DNA of 64,000 bases from Malus domestica (GCF_042453785.1 NC_091677.1:7411501-7475500); one strand, 5' to 3'; shown: positions 24,501 through 35,890, counted from the stretch's first letter. Made by a program: numbers and translations. Notes: generated by a model not told the origin, from the sequence alone.

Positions 24501-27500
24501 AACGAAGCATCCTCATCTCCGCTACACCCATTTTGTGTACGTGTTGATGCTTCACTCCCAACATTCTGTGCCATACAGCATTGCCGGCCTTATTGTCGTC
24601 CTATAAAATTTTCCCTTGAGCTTTAGTGGCATACGGCGGTCACACAACACGTCGGATGCACTCTTCCACTTCATCCATCCAGCTTGTATTCTATGGTTGA
24701 GATCTCCATCTAATTCTCCGTTCTTTTGCAAGATAGATCCTAAGTAGCGAAAACGATCGCTCTTTGGTATTTCCTGATCTTCGATCCTCACCCCTAACTC
24801 ATTTTGGCTTCCATTTGCACTGAACTTGCACTTCATATATTCTGTCTTTGATCGGCTTAGGCGAAGACCTTTAGATTCCAACACTTCTCTCCAAAGGTTA
24901 AGTTTTGCATTTACCCCTTCTTGAGTTTCATCTATCAACACTATATCGTCTGCAAAAAGCATACACTAAGGAATATCATCTTGAATATGTCCTGTTAACT
25001 CATCCATTACCAACGCAAAAAGGTAAGGATTTAAGGATGAACCTTGATGTAATCCTACAGTTATAGGGAAGTTTTTGGTTTGTCCTTCTTGAGTTCTTAC
25101 GGCAGTCTTTGCTCCTTCATACATATCCTTTATAGCTTGGATATATGCTACTCGTACTCCTTTCTTTTCTAAAATCCTCCAACGAATGTCTCTTGGGACC
25201 TTATCATACGCTTTTTCCAAATCTATAAAGACCATGTGTAAATCCTTTTTCCCATCTCTATATCTTTCCATCAATCTTCGTAAGAGATAGATTGCCTCCA
25301 TGGTTGAGCGCCCTGGCATGAACCCGAATTGGTTGTCCGAAACCCGTGTCTCTTGCCTCAATCTATACTCAATGACTCTCTCCCAGAGCTTCATTGTATG
25401 ACTCATTAGCTTAATACCCCTATAGTTCATGCAATTTTGTACGTCGCCCTTATTCTTGTAGATAGGCACCAAAGTGCTCTTTCGCCACTCAGTTGGCATC
25501 TTTTTCATTTTCAAAATCCTATTGAAAAGGTCAGTGAGCCATGTTATACCTGTCTCTCCCAAGACTTTCCACACTTCGATCGGTATATCGTCTGGCCCAC
25601 TGTTTTTCTATGCTTCATCTTCTTCAAAGCTACAACCACTTCTTCCTTCCTGATTCGACGATAAAATGAGTAGTTTCTACACTCTTCTGAGTTACTCAAC
25701 TCCCCTAAAGAAGTACTCCTTTCATGTCCTTAATTGAAAAGATTATGAAAATAACCTCTCCATCTGTCTTTGACCGCATTCTCTGTAGCAAGAACCTTTC
25801 CATCCTCATCCTTGATGCACCTCACTTGGTTTAGGTCTCTTGTCTTCTTTTCCCCTGCTCTAGCTAGTTTATAGATATCTAACTCTCATTCTTTGGTATC
25901 TAGTCGCTTATACATGTCGCCATAAACCGTTAACTTAGCTTCTCTCACAGCTTTCTTCGCCTCTTGCTTCGCTCTTCTATACCTTTCACCATTTTCATCG
26001 ATCATGTCCTTGTATAAGGCTTTACAACATTCCTTCTTAGCCTTCCCCTTTGTTTGTACCTCCTCATTCCACCACCAAGATTCCTTTTGGTGTGGGGCAA
26101 AGCCCTTGGACTCTCCTAATACCTCTTTTGCTACTTTTCGGATACAACTAGCCATGAAATCCCACATTTGGCTAGCTTCCCCTTCTCTATCCCACTCACA
26201 CTGGGTGATTACTTTCTCTTTGAAAATGACTTGTTTTTCTCCTTTTAGATTCCACCATCTAGTCCTTGGGCACTTCCAAGTCTTGTTCTTTTTTCTCACT
26301 CTTTTGATATGTACATCGATCACCAACAAGCGATGTTGATTAGCCAAGCTCTCTCCCGGTATAACTTTGCAATCCTTACAAGTTATACGATCCCCTTTCC
26401 TCATTAGAAGAAAATCTATTTGTGTTTTTGACGACCCACTTTTATAAGTGAGCACATGTTCTTCTCTCTTCTTAAAGAAGGTGTTGGCTAAGAAGAGATC
26501 ATATGCCATTGCAAAATCCAAGATAGCTTCCCCATCCTCGTTTCTCTCCCCAAAACCATGGCCACCATGGAAACCTCTATAGTTGCTTGTCTCCCTGCCC
26601 ACGTGTCCATTTAAATCTCCTCCTATAAATAACTTCTCCGTCTAGGCAATTCCTTGCACCAAGTCTCCAAGGTCTTCCCAAAATTTCTCCTTCGAACTCG
26701 TATCCAACCTTACTTGAGGTGCGTACGCACTAATGACATTGATGATTTCTTGTCCTATTACAATCTTGATTGCCATGATTCTATCTCCTACCCTCTTGAC
26801 ATCTACAACATCTTGTGTCAAGGTTTTGTCCACGATGATGCCAACACCGTTTCTCGTTCTATTTGTGCCCGAATACCAAAGTTTAAACCCTGAGTTTTCT
26901 ACATCCTTTGCCTTAAGACCAACCCACCTAGTTTCTTGTAGGCACATAATATTTATCCTTCTCCTCACCATAACTTCCACTATTTCCATAGATTTTCCCG
27001 TTAAGGTTCCTATATTCCACGTTCCTAAACGCATTCTACTCTCTTGAACTCTACCCTTCTGTCCTAGCTTCTTCATCCTCCCCCATCCAATAGGATCAAA
27101 GTACTTTTTTGTGTGTCCTGTGTAAAGTTGATAGGAGCATATGCTCCCAAACAACTTTGAGTGGAGTCGTTCGAAAAGAAGTTTCTATGGCCCCCTTGCT
27201 CATTTAACACTGCATCCGGGTGCCGATGGAGATACAGCGACCCTTGCTCACTTATCACTGTGCTCGGGCCACACAGCGTGCCATTTATAGGTGACACCCT
27301 AGCTTTAGCACGGTTTCGTTCTGGATTCATTTTCATAAGGATTCGACGTAACTGTGGAGTGCCAGGCCGAAACAAATATGAAAAAAAAATCACCTGAGCA
27401 CAGCCTAATCCAAATACATATTTCTTCATTGAACTCAACCTTTCAACAGAAATCTAATAAAGGCAAACCAGAGTCTTGCTAATTTCCTCATCAAAATTGG

Positions 27501-29950
27501 GACCAAGCATAATATTCCTTGCAGACAGCGTGTTTCTCAGCTTTGGAAGAACCTCATTGTTCGGTGTTGTGCTCTCAATTGGTTGCTTCTTCTCTGTGCT
27601 TGATTTGAGTGTTGCCTTCCGTGGCCTTAGCTTGGTTCATTTGAGGGGTTGATAGATTGGGGTTCTGATTTTCACCAACTTCACATCTTTGAAACAACTA
27701 AAAAAAAAAGGGTTAAACCGTGCCGAATTTGAATTAAAATTGTACTGTGAAAGAAGAAGATTCATGGGTTTTTCTTGTTACCTCTGTATTTTATCACGAT
27801 TTGGTCAGTGTGATTTCTTCACGTTTATCATCCAATCTGATGCCAGTAGGTTCCTTCTTGGGAGATTGAGGCTCCTCCTTGCTTGTTTTAACATTTCAAC
27901 TCTCCGATTCATCGTTCACTGGCCTTGACTTCGACACCGCGTTGCTCTCCGGCCTAATTGACTCCTGCTGAGCCTCCAGCGATGCCGGAACAGCTTGAGA
28001 GTGGGGCAAATCACACGAAGACCTGCCATTTTCAGCTAGAGATCCTGGGTTTTTTTTTTCCAAATTCGGACAGGAAGTCTCAACCTTAGCAGGCTGATCA
28101 GCCACCACTTTGGCCGTAGAAGAAATGGGATTGTTTTGAACCGCCGGGTTCTCGTTGTCGTATTTCACGGGTCGCGGTATTTTCCTCTTGGGTGCTGCAG
28201 ATTCGAACCAAAGACACCAAATTTCCATCAGTCACGATAAAAACACAACAGAACCCAGTTCTGTTTGCTCATCGAAAAACCAACCAAGCGATTCAATCCC
28301 TTTTTCTCAGTCTCTCAGCAACTAAACGGAGCATTTGGGGTACCAAAAAAGAAATGAACAAAACCGAGAGCTCCGTGAGCTTATAATACCCACCGACGAC
28401 GGACATGGAAGTGACAGAGAAGCTAGGAAGTGAGTCGTTTTCATCAAGAACGTGAAACAGAGAAAGCAGCGGCGAGGGAGTTCTAAAGAGAGAAACTGGT
28501 TTGAAGGAGAAGTATGAAATTTTGGAGAGAGATTGAATTTTAGAGAGAGAACTCGAGAAACCTGCACAGAAGGAAACAGAAAGGTTTACTGGAATCTTCG
28601 AGAGAGAGAGAGGTCGAGAAATCTGAGAGCGAACATGCGTCCACCATCAGCAACTCGTGTCCATCATCGACAAAACAACGGTAAAAACGGAATCACACTA
28701 TAATAAATAGTGATCACAGAAACAAAGAAGGGGAAAAACGGAAGAACAATGGTGAATGAACAGTAAAAAAGACACAAAGGGAATTAACCACATAGTTAGG
28801 CGTTTAGGATGCATTTGTTACACCGGACTGTTTCGAACTAAATTAGCTTCAGGGACTAAACTGGACTGGCTTAGACTAGACTAAGCTGGACTAACTTAAT
28901 AAGCGTTTGGTGCAGTCTCAGACTAAGAATCAGGATAATAACAAAATTTTATACAAATACAAAAAAATTGAACCCCAACGTCAACATTTGCTGTAAAATC
29001 CAAATCCTAACATCCAAATCCAAAACCCTTCTCTGTGTCTGTGACCCAAGTGTCAAAAACCTTACCCTCTTCCCTCTTTTTCTTTCCGCCATGGAAACCC
29101 AGCCGAGTTGAAACTCCACAAACAAGACTCGGAACCCAGTTCCAGGAGACATGCATCTTCTTCTCCATCGACCTTTCCGCAAGCTCTCCTTTTTATCCTC
29201 CTTAACCTCCGGGCTCCTAATGGCCTCCAAGCAGCTACTCAAGTCCGCTCCTTTTCCGAACCCACTGACCCCTTCTGCACACAGACACCCCTTCTGCAAA
29301 AAATTGAAGATTCTTCTGCAAATTTGCATGTTTGAATTGAATTTGAGGATTTGAGTACTGGGTAACAGAGAGGGCCTAGGCGAGCTCAGAGGAATCAGAC
29401 GACGGCGAGAGCGGAACATTCCTTGGAGGTTTGCAGCACAGAAGTCATTGTTGGAGCTCTATGCAGCTGCAATTTGGTCGGGTCGCCGAGAATATCGCCA
29501 TAGTTCTCTCAGATTCGAAATGAGGGAATGGCCTTGGTGTGGTGCTGTGATCTCGTTGGATAAAGGACGCAACGCAGACGAAGCAAGGTCTTCGCAGAGG
29601 GAGGACACCAAGCAGCGCAAAGGAGATGAAGCAGGTCTTAGCAATCCCGTGGTTTTCGGGGTGCTTCGCTAAGATGACCTAGCGAGGGAGATAGTCCACA
29701 CGAGTCCGGGCTAGTCCCACTTAAGTTAGTCCCCAAGCTTACCAAACATGGGACAATAATCCTAGCTAGTCCAGTCCCACTTAAGAAGGTGAAACAAACG
29801 CACCCTTAGTGTGTGTGTGTGTGTGTGTGTGTAGAATTTTTAATTTATGGAAGTTTAATTTGTGCATTTGTAATCAATATTTTCATCAGGAGAAACAACG
29901 TACCTATGATGATACCCGCAACTTTTTCAACAACGCCGTCCATGTTCTGA
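18174..29950 (+). CDS. Small plant protein of unknown function, two exons split by an ~11.4-kb intron
   Basis: Exon 1 is 18,174-18,448 and exon 2 is 29,890-29,950, giving 111 residues. Exon 1 starts [20 protein letters not shown] and contains [11 protein letters not shown] (~41-51); it ends in AG before a gtaaat donor. Exon 2 follows a pyrimidine-rich tract and 'catcag' acceptor, keeps frame, and encodes [19 protein letters not shown] then a stop. Start (MKFLLEL), middle (W.P.L..ISED) and end (MP-FSPTP.F-like) match, from memory, a family of small uncharacterised plant proteins, which is why the two distant exons are joined. Without exon 2 the reading frame would stop one codon into the intron. 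The intron holds two LINE copies, an LTR-like unit, a gene relic and a TIR element. Function unknown; no signal peptide or membrane segment is clear. Confidence 0.72.
18491..18523. repeat. Compound (AC)n(AT)n microsatellite in intron
   Basis: About ten AC units followed by about seven AT units, 40 bp after the exon 1 donor of the small two-exon gene. Confidence 0.9.
20094..20849 (-). mobile_element. RTE-type LINE, 3'-terminal copy (copy A)
   Basis: Reading the minus strand, this ends with the RTE-like 3' terminus: a C-terminal coding tail ([29 protein letters not shown], stop at 20,128), the 3' end phrase 'cgaccccactta', and a (TTG)n tail at 20,097-20,115. Only about 750 bp remain, matching copy B at 24,166-25,040. 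The coding part is broken by a frameshift and a missing segment near 20,340 relative to copy B, so it is inactive. The 18-bp sequence just left of the tail (20,076-20,093) recurs with one mismatch at 27,361-27,378, on the far side of copy B. Confidence 0.85.
22309..22565. repeat. Tandem repeat, ~64-bp period, four copies
   Basis: The phrase 'ggctctcgagatt(c/t)' recurs at about 22,315, 22,379, 22,442 and 22,506, each followed by 'gcggtgcctcttcgattttt'-like sequence and 'caatc(t/a)tgttggga'. It lies inside the defective LTR element. Confidence 0.8.
23003..23250. repeat. Tandem repeat, 65-bp period, three full copies plus partial
   Basis: 'gcctcttcgatttctgagat' followed by 'cggccctcgtggtctctgag' and 'agcccagcttttgagaaagc' recurs with starts at 23,008, 23,073, 23,138 and 23,203, then a short partial copy. 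It shares the 'cctcttcgattt' core with the 64-bp array upstream, so the two arrays are related. Confidence 0.85.
23382..24107 (+). CDS. Coiled-coil ORF of the defective LTR element (frameshifted near its 3' end)
   Basis: About 240 residues starting [20 protein letters not shown]. The centre (residues ~85-150: [40 protein letters not shown]) has heptad-like leucine spacing and should form a coiled coil. From memory, near-identical proteins are predicted many times in apple and pear genomes as uncharacterised, retroelement-associated products. Around 23,900 the frame appears shifted by one base: the neighbouring frame there continues as a proline/serine/glutamate-rich tail to a stop at about 24,054, while the frame in use turns arginine/leucine-rich. 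No protease, reverse transcriptase or integrase motif is present. It lies on the plus strand, opposite to the orientation inferred for the LTR. Function unknown; a structural (Gag-like) or host-derived protein are both possible. Confidence 0.6.
   Translation: MSGPSDRRFDLNLVEEAATPSLNNIWRPSFLSSTGPLTVGDSVMKNDMTAAVVARNILTPKDNRLLSKRSDELAVKDYLALSVQCAGSVSNMAQRLFARTRQVESLAAEVMSLKQEIRGLKHENKQLHRLAHNYATNMKRKLDQMKESDGQVLLDHQRFVGMFQRHLLPSSSGLYRVMKLQMINLRCLLLLRFCPVLRLRMIPLRCLLFLGLYRLLRLLLSNLYEDSFLFVYFDSCICTYL
24166..27360 (-). mobile_element. RTE-type LINE, nearly full-length but inactive (copy B)
   Basis: Minus strand, 5' end at about 27,360. An apurinic endonuclease domain starts near 27,040 ([40 protein letters not shown]). 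A reverse transcriptase follows at ~25,574-24,900 with [44 protein letters not shown] and the catalytic FADD motif in place of YADD. The C-terminal tail with [19 protein letters not shown] ends near 24,217. Coding is interrupted by a stop at 26,643, a break between 25,886 and 25,574, a stop just before the catalytic motif (24,966) and another frame change near 24,560. The 3' end lacks the (TTG)n tail of copy A. Confidence 0.9.
27454..28406 (-). pseudogene. Relic of an unrecognised spliced gene inside the intron
   Basis: Minus strand. A mini first exon (28,406-28,394, MSVV then one base) has a gtgggt donor; a 'ctgcag' acceptor at 28,195 opens exon 2, which reads in frame as [19 protein letters not shown] and onward for ~100 residues. 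A TGA at 27,896-27,898 interrupts it, yet the same frame goes on for a further ~33 sensible lysine- and acid-rich codons ([20 protein letters not shown]) to TGA at ~27,795. A third coding-like block ([20 protein letters not shown]) ends at TAG 27,454-27,456 in a shifted frame. Composition resembles a basic, disordered nuclear protein. I do not recognise the family. The in-frame stop and frame change suggest a decayed gene or captured fragment; splicing around the stop cannot be excluded. Confidence 0.45.
28807..29805. mobile_element. Non-autonomous TIR transposon with TTA duplication (PIF/Harbinger-like)
   Basis: Left end GGATGCATTTGTTACACC and the reverse complement of the right end, GGGTGCGTTTGTTTCACC, match at 15 of 18 positions. 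TTA flanks both sides (28,804-28,806 and 29,806-29,808), the duplication typical of PIF/Harbinger elements. Subterminal regions are full of short 'ggactaa/ggact' repeats. The 999-bp body has no transposase; its 156-codon minus frame (28,949-29,419) has no domain. The element lies about 85 bp upstream of exon 2 of the small two-exon gene, so it is in the intron. Ends of the same family occur at 48.7 and 51.7 kb. Confidence 0.7.
29809..29832. repeat. (GT)n microsatellite in intron
   Basis: Twelve GT units immediately after the TIR element, about 60 bp before the acceptor of exon 2. Confidence 0.95.
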
Positions 29951-31693
29951 TGAGTGATGATCAGTACTATTTCTAAATGCTTTTTGTTGATAAATATATA
30001 TTATCGAAGTTAATTACAAATTTACTGTATTGCTAGATGATCGATGGATTTATTTTCTTTAGAATTAGAACCATTTGTATTTTCATGGCTTGCACAGACT
30101 AAAAACAGTATCCAAAGATTGTATATTATTCTCTTAATTTGGCAAAACAGTATTTTTTTTAATTGATTGCTTTAATCTTTTACACTTTATATTACATGGC
30201 AATAAGATTCGACAAATATATAAGGCATCTAGGGTTTGGTTTTCCCTTGTTTTTGATGGAGGAAGAGGTGGTTTGTATGTTTAGTTTTGTTCTTGTTGGG
30301 TACATTGGATGCCTTGTAATCAGAGACTGCTCACTTAAGAAATATTACACCTGTGGTTCACTTTTTGAACTCGAGATAAATATATTGGATCGGTAGTATG
30401 TTTTTTAAACATGTAGTAAGTGTTTATTAAACGAATGATATCATTAAGATTATACATGGTTGCAAGAGAGAATCTCTTGCTTTTGAAGCCTTCTTCTCCA
30501 ACTTTTACCATAGTGCAGTAAAATTCAGTTCAATTATGCACAGCATATGGATCATGGAGTAACTGTATGGTGCGTTAAGTAATGTTGTCATCATCATTAG
30601 CCACCGTTTATAAGTCTTTGAAGATATAGCAGGGCTCAAGGTGCTCATCTCAGCTTGCCAAACCTTATATATATATTTGTAGATGAATAGATGGCGCCAC
30701 TGGATCAATTGCCACATCAAAAGTTGGTTGACTACTACATACCAACCCACGTGAAAAATGAGGCCACTGAACGCCACATGATTTTTTTTTTTTTTTTTTT
30801 TGTTCTTTTTATCGTTTTTCTGTATATTGGGTGCAACACTATAATATTTGAGTTCAAGAATACGTGATACTTATTTGAGTTATTTGCTCTAAATGACACA
30901 AATGTTGTGTCAAAGAGCACGAATGTGTGGCATTAATTGAAATCTAAAACAAATGGCTCTCATCTATTGAGGGAAGAGCAATGCAGGTTGGAATTGAGAC
31001 GAATGAATCACCCTTCTAATTTTTCTTCAACCATTGTCATAAACACAATTGGCAAATTGATGTTTGACTCGTGTAAAGTCTATACGGTTAATGCTTTGTT
31101 ATTTGTTTTGCTTCGTTATCATGCCATATTTTTTTTTGTTAAATTTTGTTCTTGATGAAAATAACATGAAATTCCATTTACTATGTGTGGAGATTTAGAA
31201 CAGATATTTTATTTTTATTCCATTTTACCGTAGTTTAATTGGACCGCTGATGCATTGTGCAGCATGCATGTATTAACAACTAGAATTGAGTTTTGATGAG
31301 CGCGCTTGGATTATGAGATAGTTGTATTCTTCACGCGAGCAATCCATTGTGTTAAACGAAACTCCAGTTTAGTTAGTTGATTGCTGAAAGTTTGAAAATT
31401 TAAGGTTCTCCTATTTGTGATGTTAAAGACCATGATCTTCATATATGTCAACTTATAGAAGAGAGACTTATCTACACTCCTGAAAATAGCACTGTGACAT
31501 ATAAAATCAATAACAGAATGTCATGTATAGTAGTTGAAACAAGTTATTTTTCATTGGCAAGCAATAGGGCTAGGCTCTAAAAATCGAAAACTGGAAAAAA
31601 AAAAAAAGGTCCAAATATCAAACTGAAGTAAAATAATAATAATAAATAAATAAACCAAATGGATTGAAAACCCAGCCGAAACAAACTAATAGT
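29951..31693. other. Intergenic
   Basis: Begins with the presumed 3' UTR of the small two-exon gene. A poly-T run of about 20 lies at 30,782-30,801. AT-rich, no coding region or repeat with definable edges. Confidence 0.5.
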
Positions 31694-32499
31694 CTAATGT
31701 TACAACCACCCCCATATTTCCATTTTATTTCTGTTTTTCCCCTATAACATTTTTAAATCTATCAATTTAGCCCTTTATCTCTTTTAATCCTAGCCGTTGA
31801 TCCAGATTCCTTTTTTTTATCCTAAACTGCCATGTGGCAACTCTCTAACTCTCTTCTTTTCCCTCTCTTCCCGAAACACTTTCCATCTCAAACCTCTCTC
31901 TCACTCTCACGGGAACCCTCATATACTTTAGAGCTCCGAGAGCTCTTGTTTTCTCTCTCTCTGAAAACTAATCAGAACCAACAGTTTAACCTCATAGATA
32001 GAATCCTTGGAGCTTGAGGAACACAGTTATAACCATGCATGCATTGGGAGAACACCTATGTGTGTTCTGCCATTAAAGCCGAGAGCTTCAAACCTCTGAA
32101 ACTCGAACTCAGGCGAGTGCTCTTCTCTAGTATGTTTTGTTGAGTTATTCTCATTTCAATGGGAGGTTCTAATAAGCATACCTTATATTTTTGTTTTCCA
32201 AAACCCGGCGAGTTACGTGATCCACCTTGCCATTCTCGACCACAGTTGAGACTATAAGTAGTATAATTCCGTTCCCATCATTTTAGCTATTTTTCCTCTT
32301 CAATTTGGTACTTGGTTTGATTGTTATTTAAACGTTTGTCGTCGACCGGAGCTATAACAGCTCCGGTGTTTTTCCCTGACTACACCCAAAGACACCAGGC
32401 CATTAGGCTTCTCTAATCACCCACTGGCCTCAGCCCTTACTTGAACCAGCCCATTTCCCTTCTGATTATTTGGCATGTGGGCTGTGCCCTACATGGGCC

Positions 32500-32690
32500 G
32501 TGCATGTGTGTGAGTTGTGTGTATGTGAAAGTGGGTTGTGCATATGTGTGGGTTGCGTGTGTGTGTTATGTGATACGTGTGTGTATTGTGTGTCTGTGCA
32601 TGTGTGGTGTGTGTGTGTGTGTGTGTGTAAGCATGTGCACGTGTGTGTATGTATGTGTATGATGGCGTGTGTGTGTGAGTGTGGGTTTGG
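32500..32690. repeat. TG-rich low-complexity tract
   Basis: Degenerate TG/GTATG repeats. Both strands yield long but meaningless Cys/Val- and His/Thr-rich frames here. Confidence 0.9.
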
Positions 32691-33426
32691 GTTTAAGCCT
32701 AAACCACTCTTCTTCACCCTAAACCCTTTTAACCCAAAAACCTTAGGATCCTAAAACCCATTAAACCTTAACCCATTCAACCCAAATCCTTTATTTTGGT
32801 TAATTCAAGCCCAAATCATTTAGAAAATCCTTTTATTTATTTATTACATTTTTGTGCTTAGGTGAAGTTGCTAGTGAGGAAATTCTTAATCCTTATCCGC
32901 ACAACTCTACTGTTAAGGAGAATCTGTGAGTGGACCCCTTCTAAAATTACATGATTTTATAGTTCAATTGCATAAATTAAATGCATGCCTTACGAGTTTA
33001 TGAACTGATTTTTATGTTAAGCATGTTTATTGAATATGTTGATTTTTCGTCTCGTGTTTTTGGTGAGAAATTAATTGTTGGCCTATATTGAGCTATATTT
33101 TAAAATATCGTATTTTCTATAAAAATCATGAGCTGGTAGATTATCTGATGGATGACGATAGGATGCTATAACATATTTTAGAAACCCCTATTTATAGTAT
33201 AGACAATGGATGACTTTATACTATAAAGTGGTTATTTTTTAGAGGCGTAACTATTTGTGCGTACCTAGTGGACACTATGCCGCATGGGGCGATGATCTGG
33301 TGTTGGCAGATAGGCCAGGAGAAATAATCCCTAGCTACGGGCTGAGGGACACGGAGCAGGCATTGGGCGGGGAGTTGGTAATCTTTGCCTACGGGCGTAA
33401 AGACCACAGTGCTGGCATAGGACCGG

Positions 33427-33429
<3 letters not shown>

Positions 33430-33470
<41 letters not shown>
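33430..33470. repeat. (AT)n microsatellite
   Basis: About 20 AT units followed by 'tttatttatttatt', within the probable solo LTR. Confidence 0.95.
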
Positions 33471-33475
<5 letters not shown>

Positions 33476-34031
33476 TTATTTATTCATTGATCTTACTAGT
33501 AGTACATCACATTACGAGACGATCTGTGAGACGTTTGATATTTTGTATTCTACGATGTCTGTTAAGATATTTTTGGCATGCTAGGGTTTTCAGTAAAACC
33601 ATCATTTATTATACTAGTAGTTTTCTTTATATAAACTGTGGGGGGTTAGTATCTTGATAACTGTTTTATTATTATTGTATATATGAACTTGGTTCACTCA
33701 CCTTTGTTTTGCGCTCCCATTCAGGTCTTAGAAACGAGGACTACAACACGACGTACGAGGCATTCCCCTACTAGTAGCAATCTATCACTCACTTGTGTGA
33801 TATCTTGTAATGATCTTTCCTTTTATGAATCTTGTTTTAGAATGTGTTATGTGCACTCTAGACACTTCCTTAAATTTTGTTTATTACTTCTAGATCTAAT
33901 GTTTATTCATGAATATTTCCTCTTAATCATTACTCTTGTAATCAATAAATGGCTTCCATCACCCTCGGGTGTTGGCCAGCGCGTGCCTATCCGGGTATTC
34001 AGAGAATATCGGGGTCGAGACGTGTCACTAA

Positions 34032-35883
34032 TTTCAATCCAAGGTTAGGAAAACTCAACTTTTTGGCCCAAACATGTGAAAATCTTATTACCTAGATCAT
34101 TTTTTCTTTATTTTATCTTGAATTTTTAGGTTAAAAAGAGTTTTTAATTTTGTTTTGGAAAAAAAAATTGAAAATCAAACCAAACCGAAATATAATTTAC
34201 ATAAACTGAATCGAATTGAGCTAAATAGTAATTTCGCTTTGATTTTCATTTTGACAAAAACCGATTCTAAGAAACCGAACTCACCCCTAGCCCTAACAAG
34301 AAGCAATATCCAAGTTTAACTAACTGAACTGCAGTGTTCTTAATCAGTTTGAAATAGCCGCTTTTCTGTTTTCTCCATGAAAACCAGATTGTTGGAGAGG
34401 CTTTAGGCTTTGAGCTTCAATTATTTGGGCTTTAGAGTTCAGTTTTGGGTCAATGATACTTACTGGCAGAATCTTGCACAACTCTGTGAGCCTCGTGAGT
34501 ACCCAATAAAGAATCTGATCAAATATTCACCACAAGAAGCAACAAAATTGTAAAGATTCAAGCAACCAATGATTTTTTATCTTTTAACTATTTTACTGGT
34601 AACCAATCTACAGTCTTAGAGGGAGATAAATCCAACGTGGATTTTTGTTTTTTTTATTTTTAAGGGAAATAACCGGTGACAAGCTACGGTTATTTACTCA
34701 TTTCGGAGGCTGGAAGACTCACAGAGGCATTTTTACCTCTCTCTAGCCACAAGTTTGGTTTCCACACCAGCAGCGGGTTACGAACTCAAAACCTCCAATT
34801 GTAAAGATTTTTTTAGTGTACCTGAGATATGATCACATACATTAGTTATTATACAAATAGAAATACTTAAAAGATAGAACTTTTACCCACTTATATGAAA
34901 CATATAACATACTGTTCCGTATTTCGGGCTTAAATTACTTTAACACCTGACAAAATCCCTAGATTTTGGAAACGAGCCCTTTTAATTAGCCCTAATCTCC
35001 CTCCACGTTGTGCAATTTGCCTCGTAAAATTATTTTTTGCTCAAGTTCAGTTGAGCGCCAAAACCACGTTTACCAAAATAAGTCCCTATCCCAACGTGGA
35101 CCCCACCATTCACCCACAATGACAACTACACCCTTCACATGTAATTACATAGACTTATCCGAACTTATGCATCATTGTCGTTCTTAATGCATATGCTTAA
35201 TCATGTAATTTAATTTTGTATCGTCTTGATTAATCTTCATAGGTGTAGGAGGAGGGTGTTTCGTAACAAATCTATGGGATACGAACTAATGCAACTGACT
35301 TGTTGGAAACCAATTTTCTGCGCGAGTAAATATTGTTAATTCTTTGAGTTATAAGCTTATTTTTATATAAAAATATAGTAATGTATACAAGAATGATCTT
35401 ATTTGAGTTACTTTTATTATGTTATTCAGTTGTGTACTTAGTGTCAAAGGTACAAAAACGCATTAGTTTGATTTTCTTTTGTCTTATTTTCTTTATATGT
35501 TTTATTAACATACCAAACTGTCTTATTTTCTATGATCTGTTTTCGAAATCTTGTCTCAAAAGGAATCGGTTCGAAATTCAGAATTTTATTTTCAGTTCGG
35601 AATCCCGTTCCGAACCAACCCTAAAGACGAATCACAATTCAAGTGGACCTTTTTGTGATTGAAACTACGAACTCGAGTCCATTTCTACCTGGACCAAACA
35701 CCCCAAGGCCATTATTGTAATTTCAGGACTTCTCTCGCAATCGAAGCACAAGCCCAAAGGGAAAAATGAATAAAACGAAAAGAAATAAATAAATAAATAA
35801 ATAATACCACGAAGGTTTCGTCTTTCAGACCAAGAACAGCAACAACAAGAGAGAGGAACGAACAGAGAGAGACAGACTCAGAG

Positions 35884-35890
<7 letters not shown>
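34032..35890. other. Intergenic and promoter side of the ATXR3-like gene
   Basis: No gene. Around 34,660-34,800 is a short degraded repeat ('cagcagcgggttacgaactc'). The last few hundred bases before 35,890 should hold the promoter of the methyltransferase gene. Confidence 0.45.

Larger units (their letters stand above)
20076..27378. repeat. Candidate 18-bp target-site duplication around the whole LINE composite
   Basis: GCCAGGCCGAAACGAATA at 20,076-20,093, next to the 3' tail of copy A, and the same sequence with one mismatch at 27,361-27,378, next to the 5' end of copy B. This is what a single full-length LINE insertion would leave, although two 3' regions and an LTR unit now sit between them. 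Confidence 0.6.
31698..34027 (+). mobile_element. Probable solo LTR of a Gypsy-type retrotransposon, ~2.3 kb
   Basis: Starts TGTTACAACCACC and ends GACGTGTCA, with CTAA on both sides (31,694-31,697 and 34,028-34,031); only four bases of duplication match, one fewer than usual. Inside are features of long plant Gypsy LTRs: a leader-like pyrimidine-rich region at 31,840-31,960, a TG-rich low-complexity tract (32,500-32,690), a GC-rich block at 33,255-33,425 with an (AT)n run at 33,430-33,470, and a 3' part with 'cactcacctttgttttgcgc'. The right ~350 bp is distantly similar, in reverse, to the LTR fragment at 54.9 and 63.6-64.0 kb. No coding region for retroelement proteins. Confidence 0.55.

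Noticed and set aside
28949-29419. 156-codon minus frame within the TIR element
   Set aside because: No transposase motif; composition follows the element's repeats.
32441-32754. Overlapping Cys/Val-rich and His/Thr-rich frames on both strands
   Set aside because: They are translations of a TG/CA low-complexity tract.
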